From: ZC4RG30 sp963726085
Lineage (GTDB): Bacteria > Pseudomonadota > Gammaproteobacteria > Steroidobacterales > Steroidobacteraceae
DNA: 64,000 nt
Reading direction: 5' to 3'
Assembly (NCBI GenBank): GCA_963726085.1
Contig: CAVSAR010000005.1
Coordinates: 1-64,000 of the forward strand
Shown: positions 16,400-24,457 of the stretch, one piece after another
Layout: each line of letters begins with the position of its first letter
How positions within the stretch are numbered: position 1 is the first letter of the stretch
Notes under the pieces: generated by a model
The model's database searches: none
What the model was told of the DNA's origin: nothing
Seen by the model: only the letters and a program-made list of their open reading frames with translations
Program-made: the position numbers and the translations under genes

Positions 16400-18271
16400 C
16401 TAGTTAAAGACGCGAGCCTTGATTTGCCAACTGGTCCCTGTGGAATGGCTGTACGCCAGGACGGCTTTGCCTTCGGCATTGATTGAGAGGTCGGGCTGTT
16501 GCCCCGAGTCGACCACCTCGGCAGTCCATCCTTTGCCAACGACGTAGCGACTCATCCAAATGGTGCTGCTTTGTTCCCAGGCGACGATGGCATTGCCGCC
16601 GCTGTCCACGACGGACCGCGCGGTCACCACGAAATCGTCGGTGGGCTGTAGCTTTTCCGCGGCCGCCCATCCGGTAGCAGGGCTGTACCTGCTGGCCCAA
16701 ATTCGCTGTGTCGATCCGGGGCCGTCCTCCCACACGACAACCACACTGCCATCGGCCGCGACACAAAGGCTTACTGGCCAGGCGTAGCCTTGCATCGCCT
16801 CAATGCTAACGGGGCTATTCCATCCGCCCGATTTCGTATATCGGATAGCCTCCACATCCAAGTCAGTGCCTACCGATACGGCAAAGACCACCCAAATGTT
16901 GCCTTGCGCATCCCCTGCCGCCAAGGCGGGGGATGCGTCGGAAACCCCTGGTATAAGCGTGGGGGAGCCCCATACGCCGCCGGAATTGAAGGCGATGTAC
17001 GGGCTGTAGTTGCCGACAATCGAATATGTGGACAGTGAGAATGCCCCACCCACGTCGTCCGCGCCGATGGAGAGGTTGTTTGCAGCCAGGCGAGGGGAGG
17101 GGTCGAAACGGCTAGTGGCTCCCCATGAACCGCCGGCCGGTCGCCCGTTGGCGAACATGTCGTCAGCCTGAGCAAAGGTGACGAACGAGTCGCCCGCGGA
17201 ATTGGTAGCAGCCAGCGCGCTGGCATATCCATACTGCTGGGCAGGGCGCAGCGAGACCGGCGCTTCCCAACCGTTTGCGAGCGTAAAGTGTGCCGCCTTC
17301 ACAGTGAAGGTATAGCTGGGTTCCTCATGGACCCACGCCAATACGGCGCTGCCGTCGGCGGCCACGGCAAGGGACGGACAACACGAGGAAACGTCATCCC
17401 CCACGGCTGCTGCTGTACCCCAGGTTCCAGCGGAAGTCATGCGCGCGTAGGTAAGGTCAAAGAGCGTAGATAGACTCGGCTGTGGTTGCAACCAGACGGC
17501 AAGGGCTCCGCCGGCCTTGTCCAGACGCACCGTCGGGGCGTATCCGGTGTTGTTGCCGAGTACCTGCGGCGCTGCCCACACTCCGTCGACCGTTGTGAAG
17601 GTGGTGAAAATCGGTGCAGCTACGACCTCTCCTGCGGAACCCTTGAGCCCCGGGCGCGCGGTAACGATATAAACCAAGGCCCTGCGAATTGGCGCGGCCG
17701 GGGTTAGCGTGACGGTATTTCCGGAGACGCTATAAGTGACCGCTTCCGTGCCGGCCGCGCTCGTCAGGGACACGGTCGACGCACCCAAAGTCGAGGCATC
17801 TATTGGCGCAGAAAAGGTCAATGAGATGGCGCCGGTACGGGGTGCGGCAGCGGCATTGGCGGCCGGGGAGCTTCCCGTAAGGACTAATGCCACTGGGGCA
17901 CAAGTGACCGTGATGTTTGTGACCGAAGCGCCGCTGACCGATCCAGATCCATTGGAGACCGTGCAGAGCTGTATTGGCGTGGACGGTTGTACACCGGCTG
18001 TCACGGAATAGGCCGTCGCAGTAGCAACCTTGGTTGCGAATGTGAAAGACCCATTTGTGGGTATAGCGAGAGAATCTCCCCCGTTATTGCGCAGCGTCAG
18101 CCCAGTGCCAGTAAGGCCACTGACGGTGCCGCCAATCGAATACGTAGGCGGGGGAGGAGGGGGAGGGGGCGGAACGGTGTTGGAATCGCCACCACCTCCG
18201 CCGCAGGAAGCCACGAAGGCAACAACAGCAAAGGGAAGCGCCTGGTGCAGCGCGTGCCGAAATCGCGACAT
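16400..18271 (-). CDS. Large secreted lipoprotein with an Ig-like domain
   Basis: About 623 residues. The N-terminus MSRFRHALHQALPFAVVAFV followed by ASCGGGGGD is a lipoprotein signal with the lipid-bearing Cys in VAS-C, then a poly-proline spacer. Next come a carboxypeptidase-like repeat (SIGGTVSGLTGTGLTLRNNG, then FTFATKV), a bacterial Ig-like (Big_5) domain (SPAANAAAAPRTGAISLTFS, then VYIVTARPGLKG) and a long beta-rich region with repeated 'AVWLQP/AWVHEEP/VWEDGPG/AWEQSS' blades that suggests a beta-propeller. It probably sits on the outer membrane or cell surface. The ligand is unknown. A start five codons upstream (18286) is possible. Confidence 0.8.
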   Translation of the reverse strand: MSRFRHALHQALPFAVVAFVASCGGGGGDSNTVPPPPPPPPPTYSIGGTVSGLTGTGLTLRNNGGDSLAIPTNGSFTFATKVATATAYSVTAGVQPSTPIQLCTVSNGSGSVSGASVTNITVTCAPVALVLTGSSPAANAAAAPRTGAISLTFSAPIDASTLGASTVSLTSAAGTEAVTYSVSGNTVTLTPAAPIRRALVYIVTARPGLKGSAGEVVAAPIFTTFTTVDGVWAAPQVLGNNTGYAPTVRLDKAGGALAVWLQPQPSLSTLFDLTYARMTSAGTWGTAAAVGDDVSSCCPSLAVAADGSAVLAWVHEEPSYTFTVKAAHFTLANGWEAPVSLRPAQQYGYASALAATNSAGDSFVTFAQADDMFANGRPAGGSWGATSRFDPSPRLAANNLSIGADDVGGAFSLSTYSIVGNYSPYIAFNSGGVWGSPTLIPGVSDASPALAAGDAQGNIWVVFAVSVGTDLDVEAIRYTKSGGWNSPVSIEAMQGYAWPVSLCVAADGSVVVVWEDGPGSTQRIWASRYSPATGWAAAEKLQPTDDFVVTARSVVDSGGNAIVAWEQSSTIWMSRYVVGKGWTAEVVDSGQQPDLSINAEGKAVLAYSHSTGTSWQIKARVFN

Positions 18272-18408
18272 GTATAAATACCCCAAAGACCAAATGTTGG
18301 AATTCTTGTTGATGCGCGATCAGCGTATCACCCGGGCGCTATTTGATCACCGGAGAGTTTCCCAAAGTGGTTAGCCTGACATAAGCACAACACTATTGGT
18401 CGCTCGCG

Positions 18409-18666
18409 CTACAAGTGGAAGAGAGCGCGATCCTCCTGGCGAGTCAGAGATGCACCCAGCCAGGCGCGAAGCTCTGACTCCTGAAGCTCACCCTGTTGCA
18501 CCCTGGTCAACACGATCGCGCCTACCAGAATCTTGCGCCGCGTCTCGTCTTTGCGTTCCTGTTGCGCTGACAGGTGCCGTTGCCGTCGCGCTGTTCGTGC
18601 CTGGTGCTCCCGCAGCTGCTTGAGCCGCAACTCCAGTCGCGCTATCTGATCTTCCCGCTGTGTCAC
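18409..18666 (-). CDS. TraD-like relaxosome accessory protein (Ti-plasmid type)
   Basis: An 85-residue basic, coiled-coil protein ending in ERKDETRRKILVGAIVLTRV and LTRQEDRALFHL, a pattern typical of the small TraD proteins (PF06412 type) encoded opposite relaxases on Ti-like and MOBQ plasmids. A GTG start at 18666 follows GGAGGT. It is divergent from the relaxase gene across 443 bp that should contain oriT. It probably binds oriT with the relaxase. It is unrelated to the F-plasmid coupling protein also named TraD. Confidence 0.8.
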   Translation of the reverse strand: MTQREDQIARLELRLKQLREHQARTARRQRHLSAQQERKDETRRKILVGAIVLTRVQQGELQESELRAWLGASLTRQEDRALFHL

Positions 18667-19109
18667 CTTTGACCTCCGGGGTCATACCAAAGTGAAGTTG
18701 CCAATACCCAGGCCCGTCTCGATCCAAAAGCACTCCGCCATTGGCGGAGTCTGTCTAGGAGGGCGCCGAAATACCCGAACCACAAACCGGTTGGCCCGCC
18801 GAACGTTCAGATCCATGGGATATGGGGTGTCCTCGCCGCAGCCATCTGATGCTATCCCAGCATGCCGCGGTGATTGGCCGAATACCCACTGCATTTCTAG
18901 TGCAAATGACTAGAAACTCGGCTCGCGAGGACGACAGAGGTGGGCGCAGCATCCTCACCCCGTGCCTGTAATCGCACAGCACGGCCCAGGAGTAGAGCCG
19001 ATGCGGCAAACACCAGCGTCCCCGGTGCGCGGGAGGAAAAGCGCACCTATGCAAGTCATCGGTTCATTGCGGGCCTTGCCTTGGGGCAGGACGTAGGCCC
19101 GGAGCGGCG
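18667..19109. other. Divergent region with candidate oriT
   Basis: No gene is seen here. The region separates two divergent relaxosome genes, the usual site of oriT in MOBQ plasmids. The minus strand of 18758-18777 reads CGGGTATTTCGGCGCCCTCC, which resembles the RSF1010-type nic region (GGTAAATGCGCCCT) in its GCGCCCTCC end. A 19-bp palindrome (18732-18750) lies 7 bases away. The exact nick is a guess. Confidence 0.4.
18732..18750. repeat. Small extragenic palindrome, copy 3 (one-base variant)
   Basis: ACTCCGCCATTGGCGGAGT differs from the copies at 1540 and 3196 only in the central base. It lies inside the candidate oriT region, so it may also act as the oriT hairpin. Confidence 0.6.
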
Positions 19110-20108
19110 GTGGCCATCTTTCACCTTAACGTCAAGTGCATTTCCCGCTCGCACGGCAAAAGCGCCACAGCCGCCGCGGCGTATCGCAGCGGGACAAGGA
19201 TTCATGACGAGCGAACCGGGGAGTTGCATGACTACACCCGAAAGGGCGGCGTAGCGGATGCGCAGCTGGTGCTGCCGGACGGGGCGCCGGAGTGGGCGCG
19301 CGACCGTGAGCAACTGTGGAACCGGGCAGAACTGGCGGAGCGGCGGCGCGACTCGACCGTCGCGCGGGAATTCGAGGTGGCGCTGCCCCACGAGCTGAGC
19401 AAGACGGCGCGCCACGAGCTGGCGCTTGAACTGGCCAGAAGCATTGTCGAACGGCATGGCTGCGCCGCGGATGTGGCGATCCACGAACCCGACAGGGAAG
19501 GGGACTTGCGCAATCACCATGCCCACATCCTGTGCACGACTAGGCGGCTGACGCGGGACGGGCTGACGGCCAAGACGCGCGAGCTGGACGAGAGGAAGAC
19601 GGGCGAGGTGGTCCACTGGCGCGAGCGCTGGGCGACCCTGACCAACGAGCACCTCAAACGCGCTGGCGTTGAAGCCACGGTCGATCATCGCAGCCTCGCC
19701 GACCAGGGGATCGAGAGAGCACCCACAAGGCACTTCGGGCCGGTGGTTACGGAGCGGCTGCGACGCGGAAAAGACAGCTACGTCGCGGACCGGATACGCC
19801 AAGAGCAGCGCGAAGATATCGACAGGAGACTGGCCTCAGCTGCAGAGCGAGGCCAGCTGGAACGTGAAGCCATCGGTCTTGCCCGCGCCATTGTCGATAC
19901 GGAGACCACCTTGAAGGCAGCGCTGGCGCAGCGTTCGGCTGGCCGCTCGCCCGGCACGGAACAGGCGAGGGAACCGGCAACCCCCTTCAGTATCGATGAG
20001 CAGCGTCGGCTGGCGCGCGAACGGTGGTTTGAGCAGCGGCAGGCGTTTCGGGATCAGCCGATGGAATACGAACCAGACCGAAAGCTGATTCTGGACCGGG
20101 AAATGTAA
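19110..20108 (+). CDS. MobA/MobL-type relaxase (MOBQ family)
   Basis: Relaxases nick oriT and lead the strand into the recipient. This 332-residue protein has the MOBQ layout: N-terminal MAIFHLNVKCISRS, the catalytic tyrosine Tyr25 in AAAAYRSG (the same position as Tyr25 of RSF1010/R1162 MobA), and the metal-binding HHAH at 136-139 in LRNHHAHILCTTR. The C-terminal part is helical and charged, and no helicase or primase domain is present. The start is a GTG at 19110 with GGAGCGG upstream. It is divergent from the TraD-like gene and separated from the coupling-protein gene by the TIR gene. Confidence 0.9.
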   Translation: MAIFHLNVKCISRSHGKSATAAAAYRSGTRIHDERTGELHDYTRKGGVADAQLVLPDGAPEWARDREQLWNRAELAERRRDSTVAREFEVALPHELSKTARHELALELARSIVERHGCAADVAIHEPDREGDLRNHHAHILCTTRRLTRDGLTAKTRELDERKTGEVVHWRERWATLTNEHLKRAGVEATVDHRSLADQGIERAPTRHFGPVVTERLRRGKDSYVADRIRQEQREDIDRRLASAAERGQLEREAIGLARAIVDTETTLKAALAQRSAGRSPGTEQAREPATPFSIDEQRRLARERWFEQRQAFRDQPMEYEPDRKLILDREM

Positions 20109-20162
20109 TCCACTAGTAAAGCGAGATCTCGCCAGTGGCGTTCCCAAGTAGCCATTGAGAAA

Positions 20163-22139
20163 TCAATGGCACTCGAAATCGTCCTTGCCCACGGGTTTGC
20201 AAAAGTCGCTCCATTGGCCGCTGCTGCGCCAGTAGTCGACCAGTCCCAAGTCCCGCACGAGACCCTTGAACGACGCGCTGTCGCGTGGGAGCCTCTCCCA
20301 GAGCAAGAAACTTCCCAGGGTATTTTCCGGTGAGTCGGCAAGGGTGTTGCGAATTGCAGTCGTGGCCAGTTCCCCGTCTCCCAAGGAAATCGCCAGCACT
20401 ACGAGCACTATCGGGACAGGACGGGTCCCGAGAGCGGCGGATTCGGCCATGCGCCTGCGCAATATCTCGCGCGCGGCCTGCACATCAATCAACAGGGGCG
20501 GCCGAATCTTCTCGAATGGCCACTCCAGCTTTCCATCCGGGCGCCGTGGCCAGTTCTTGCGCAGGTCCTCCCATGACGGCAGATATGCCAACGGTGATCT
20601 GACATCCAGCGCCAAAGCGCGCTTGGCTTCGTCCTGTGCTTCCATTTCGCGACCCGCGGTACGCAGGGCTGTCTGCAAGATGCCACTGGTTTCGCTATGG
20701 AGTGGCTCCGCTTCGACCGCACGGCGCAGGTAGGGAATTGATGCGTCGAACCTCCCTACACACATCAGAATCAGGCCCAACGCATAGTTGGAGTCAAACT
20801 CGTTCACCGGCGCCGCGGCAACGGCCGCCTCGGCGGCAGCTACTGCCTCGGCCCACTTGTGCAGTTCCAGCATCTGGAAGGCGCGAAACCGCAGCGCCAG
20901 CACACTTTGCGGCGGCATCTTCTCCAGTTGCACGACTGCTTCTTTGCGTTCTTGTCGCCACCCGTACACCGCGTTCTCGGGCCCATTGGAAATGGCTCCC
21001 CTGAGCGTGAGGTACAGGGTCAGCCAAGCTCGCTTGTACTCCGGATCCAGCCGCACCGCCTCCCGCAGGAACGGCGCCATTTCCCTTGTCGCCGTGGGCG
21101 TAAGTCCTCCGGCCCGCCACACGTACCGGGCCCGCATAAACTGCTCGTACGCCTCCACATTTTCGGTTCCACCCTGGGTGCGTGGATAGTCAGTGACTCC
21201 CAGCACGATGCCCACGGCTTGCGCCACGGCAATGACAATCTTCTTTTGCAGTGCGAATACGTCGTCACCCTCAAAGTGCTGCGTCCACCGCGGTGTGCCG
21301 TCCTTTCCATCAATAAAAGTCACCGTGAACAGCCAATTCCGCTCATTGCGACGCACGGTGCCCGTGAGAACGTCCGCGACGCCGAGCGCCGTGGCGATGG
21401 CTCGAGGGTCGTCCTTGCTGCCTTCGAACCGGCGGGTAGAGGCCGGACCCAGCGCACGCAGGGCCTTGATCTGGTTCAACTGAATCGCAATATCCTCAGC
21501 GAGTCCTTCGGACAGGTACGCCTGATTGGTGTCCGTAGAGAGGATTGAGAAGGGCAGTACCCCGAGGCGGATGGGCTCGGCCGCCGCCGGCGCGACCGGC
21601 ACGGCCGGTCCCGCTGCGCGCTGATGCAGAACCCAAAATGGCGCAGCAAACAGCAATGCCATAACAGCGCAGATGGCCAGGATCTGCACCATTATCTTGC
21701 TGCTTTGCACCGGGGGCCGCGGTGCGGTGGCGGTGGGCACGACCGGCCTTTGGCCAACGAACTCGCGCACATCGCCCAGCAACGCCTGCCAGGCTGGGTC
21801 GACCGGGTCGCCCTTCCAGTGCGCCAGATCCGCCGTGTGGGTCAGCTCAAACATGATCGGCCGCTTGCAGGCCTCGATCATGACGGGAACCAGCGTCTTG
21901 TTGTCATGCGCCTGAGTGGCCTCGGCTCGTACCCATCGTGAGCCCACCGAAGTCTTCGACCACAAGACGATGACTGCCTTTGCCTCATTGAGTGCTTTCT
22001 CGGTCACCTCATCGAAGGCCTGACCGGGCTTGAGTGTCTGATCCCACCAGACCGTCAGCCCTTCGCGCTCAAAGCCTTGCGCGAACAGCCGGGCCGTGGA
22101 CAGGTCATCCCGGCTGTACGAAAGGAAGATTTCGGGCAA
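20163..22139 (-). CDS. TIR domain - membrane helix - TolB-like - TPR protein
   Basis: A 658-residue protein. Residues 1-135 form a TIR domain (MPEIFLSYSRDDLSTARLFA, WWDQTLKPGQAF, VIVLWSKTSVGSRWVRAEAT), with Glu73 in the position of the NADase glutamate. A membrane helix is at about 150-171, then a TolB N-terminal-like region (RLGVLPFSILSTDTNQAYLS EGL segment) and TPR-type helices (NYALGLILMCVGRFDASIPY LRRAVE region). It is oriented against its neighbours, the relaxase and the coupling protein. Related proteins with a cyclase or TIR input plus TolB/TPR occur in Xanthomonadaceae and rhizobia. Signalling, NAD+-depleting defence or protein-interaction roles are all possible; none is shown. Confidence 0.8.
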   Translation of the reverse strand: MPEIFLSYSRDDLSTARLFAQGFEREGLTVWWDQTLKPGQAFDEVTEKALNEAKAVIVLWSKTSVGSRWVRAEATQAHDNKTLVPVMIEACKRPIMFELTHTADLAHWKGDPVDPAWQALLGDVREFVGQRPVVPTATAPRPPVQSSKIMVQILAICAVMALLFAAPFWVLHQRAAGPAVPVAPAAAEPIRLGVLPFSILSTDTNQAYLSEGLAEDIAIQLNQIKALRALGPASTRRFEGSKDDPRAIATALGVADVLTGTVRRNERNWLFTVTFIDGKDGTPRWTQHFEGDDVFALQKKIVIAVAQAVGIVLGVTDYPRTQGGTENVEAYEQFMRARYVWRAGGLTPTATREMAPFLREAVRLDPEYKRAWLTLYLTLRGAISNGPENAVYGWRQERKEAVVQLEKMPPQSVLALRFRAFQMLELHKWAEAVAAAEAAVAAAPVNEFDSNYALGLILMCVGRFDASIPYLRRAVEAEPLHSETSGILQTALRTAGREMEAQDEAKRALALDVRSPLAYLPSWEDLRKNWPRRPDGKLEWPFEKIRPPLLIDVQAAREILRRRMAESAALGTRPVPIVLVVLAISLGDGELATTAIRNTLADSPENTLGSFLLWERLPRDSASFKGLVRDLGLVDYWRSSGQWSDFCKPVGKDDFECH

Positions 22140-22401
22140 ACGCTACCCCACCGCTCAATGCAGACCTGCTGATCCAGCCAGGCCGTTGGGCGGCCCGCCC
22201 GCCGATCTTAAGCTGTTCCTGGGGTTTTACGGCTGGGGGGTGCAGCCGGACAAGGTCTGCACCGATTTGGGAATTTCCACTTGGGAGAGTCATAACCGGT
22301 ATTGGGATTCACCGCGAACACGGATCAATGGTCATTTCTCGTCATTTGCATGCGAAACGTCGCTCGTCCCGGGCCTGTAGGCGGCGTATCTCTTACGCCC
22401 C

Positions 22402-23946
22402 ATGTCCCAGCTTCATGAACTCGAATTCCTCCTTGCCTGCACCGCATTGCCGATGGCCTGCCTTCTTGTTGTCTCGGGCGCCCCGCCGCGCCGTTGGCTC
22501 TACGGCGTGGTCTCCGTCCCACTGACCACGCTGGCTGGCGCGCTGACATGGCCCCTGATTCGCAGCCACCTCGCCGGCCACCTCTCTTCCTCGCTCAATG
22601 GTCTGACGTTGTACATCGGCGGGGTGTGCTACTTCCTTGCCTTGGGTGTGGCCGCCGGCCTGCTGATCTCGCCCCAACGGCAATGCATCCGCCACAAGCG
22701 CGGCACCGTCATCGCACCGGGCAAGGTGCGTCCTCGCAGACGAACGGGACACATCACACTGGCTGGGCAGCCCCTGCATCCCCTGGATGAGACCAAGCAC
22801 ATCAAGCTGATCGGCACCACCGGCACCGGCAAGTCCACGGCCATTCGCGAGATCCTGCACACCGCCCTGGAGCGTGGCGACCGCGCCATCATCGCCGACC
22901 CCGACGGCGGTTATGCCAGCCAGTTTTACGACGCGGCCAGGGGCGACGCCATCCTCAACCCCTTTGATGCGCGTTCCAGAAGCTGGGATCTATTTGGCGA
23001 GATCCGAGATACCTGGGACGTGGAACAACTGGCGCGCGCCCTTATTCCCGACAACGAAGGCGAGGAACGCAGCTGGCGCAACTATGCCCGCACGTTCTTG
23101 TCCGCCACGACCAGACAAGTCTGGCTGCAGAACCAGCGTAAGTCCGGCGTGGCGACCATGTCCGAGCTGTACCACCTGCTGACCATGTCGTCCCACAAAG
23201 AACTGTTCTCCCTCCTCGACGGTACGCCGGCCCGGGCCTACCTGGAGGGTGGCAATGAGCGCATGTTCGGCTCCATCCGCTCCGTCTGCGCGACCTACGT
23301 ATCGGCCCTTGATCTGCTAAGCCGTAACACGGCTAATCCCCTGTCGATTCGCAACTGCGTCCAGACACTGCCCAACACCAAGCCGATTCGCGCCCTTTAC
23401 CTTCCCTATACCGCCACCCAGATCGCGGCCCTGCGCTCCACTATCTCCGCCTGGCTGCGCCTGGCGATCTTCGAGACCATGTCAGGTGCCGAACGCGACC
23501 AGCGCATCTGGTTCATTGTCGACGAGCTCGATGCCCTGGGTGCCATAGACGGATTGAAGGACGCGTTGGCAAGACTGCGCAAGTTCGGCGGCCGGTGCGT
23601 GCTGGGATTCCAGTCCATCGCCCAGGTCAGCAGCACCTACGGGGCAGGGGAGGCGCAAACCATCGTCGAGAATTGCGGCAACACCCTGATCCTGCGCTGC
23701 TCGGCCAGCGAGATGGGTGGCACGGCTCGGTTTGCCTCGCGCCTGATCGGTGATCGCGAGGTAGTGCGCCAGCAGGTCTCCCGATCCCGTCGGGCTGGCG
23801 AATGGCGCTCTTCCCGCAACATCAGCGACCAACACATTGTCGAACCGGCCGTCATGGCCTCGGAAATCGAACAGCTGCCTGACCTGTCCGGTTACCTGAA
23901 GCTGGCCTCGACCCCGCAGTGGCAACAGGTGTCGCTACACGGCTAG
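22402..23946 (+). CDS. Type IV coupling protein (VirD4/TraD-class ATPase)
   Basis: A 514-residue inner-membrane ATPase that links the relaxosome to the secretion channel. Two membrane helices lie in residues 8-55 and 70-90. The Walker A motif GTTGTGKST is at 138-146 and Walker B IWFIVDE at 369-375, followed by QSIAQVSSTYGAGEAQTIVE, a conserved T4CP segment. It matches the 'TraD DNA-binding domain' (PF10412) type more than classical VirD4. It is the only coupling protein in the window, so it is the natural partner of the distant virB operon. Confidence 0.9.
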   Translation: MSQLHELEFLLACTALPMACLLVVSGAPPRRWLYGVVSVPLTTLAGALTWPLIRSHLAGHLSSSLNGLTLYIGGVCYFLALGVAAGLLISPQRQCIRHKRGTVIAPGKVRPRRRTGHITLAGQPLHPLDETKHIKLIGTTGTGKSTAIREILHTALERGDRAIIADPDGGYASQFYDAARGDAILNPFDARSRSWDLFGEIRDTWDVEQLARALIPDNEGEERSWRNYARTFLSATTRQVWLQNQRKSGVATMSELYHLLTMSSHKELFSLLDGTPARAYLEGGNERMFGSIRSVCATYVSALDLLSRNTANPLSIRNCVQTLPNTKPIRALYLPYTATQIAALRSTISAWLRLAIFETMSGAERDQRIWFIVDELDALGAIDGLKDALARLRKFGGRCVLGFQSIAQVSSTYGAGEAQTIVENCGNTLILRCSASEMGGTARFASRLIGDREVVRQQVSRSRRAGEWRSSRNISDQHIVEPAVMASEIEQLPDLSGYLKLASTPQWQQVSLHG

Positions 23947-24401
23947 GACGCGATCAAGGCGTCAACGAAATCGCAAAAGGTCGGATTGAGGCGGTTCCTG
24001 ATGACACCCCAGCACTCGCGTGCACCGGGAGTTGCCAGGATGTTCCTTACGCTCTCGCGAATGCCCGACCAGTGTTCGTTATCGAACATGTGAATCTCGG
24101 TCTGAAAGTACACACTCTCCGCCCGACGCATGAAACTCAGCAGCATCAACCCGTACTGTGCGCGTTCCACTTCGCCCAGCGATGAGAACTCGCGTCCACC
24201 CCGCAGGTACAGTTCCGTGAGACTCCTGTCCTTTGCGATATCAAAGGAGATCTGGGCAAAGGAGTTGACCACCTGCTGAAATGCCGCGGCCAGCACCGCG
24301 CGGGTGTTATGGCGGATCTGGATGGACGCGTACAGCACGCTCACGACGATTGCAGCAGCACTGACCACCGAGCTGACCCAGGCGATTTGCTCCAGCATCA
24401 T
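23943..24401 (-). CDS. Membrane-anchored hypothetical protein
   Basis: A 152-residue protein with one N-terminal membrane helix (MLEQIAWVSSVVSAAAIVVS), the segment YASIQIRHNTRAVLAAAFQQ and a helical soluble domain. Proteins of this layout are widespread and uncharacterised in proteobacteria. The stop codon overlaps the end of the coupling-protein gene on the other strand by four bases. Nothing indicates a role in transfer. Confidence 0.75.
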   Translation of the reverse strand: MMLEQIAWVSSVVSAAAIVVSVLYASIQIRHNTRAVLAAAFQQVVNSFAQISFDIAKDRSLTELYLRGGREFSSLGEVERAQYGLMLLSFMRRAESVYFQTEIHMFDNEHWSGIRESVRNILATPGARECWGVIRNRLNPTFCDFVDALIAS

Positions 24402-24434
24402 CCATGCCTCCCTTCGAGTGCGATGTTCTTATAA

Positions 24435-24449
24435 GCCGCCACTGGCGGC
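24435..24449 (-). terminator. Hairpin after the lhr-type helicase gene
   Basis: GCCGCCACTGGCGGC is a 7-bp inverted repeat around one base. On the minus strand it is followed by TTAT and lies 8 bases past the helicase stop codon, consistent with an intrinsic terminator. It shares the CCGCCACTGGCGG core of the extragenic palindromes. Confidence 0.5.
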
Positions 24450-24457
24450 AATGAGAT

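Noticed and set aside
22140..22401. A small gene between the TIR gene and the coupling protein
   Set aside because: The open frames there overlap the start of the TIR gene or lack plausible starts and protein-like sequence.
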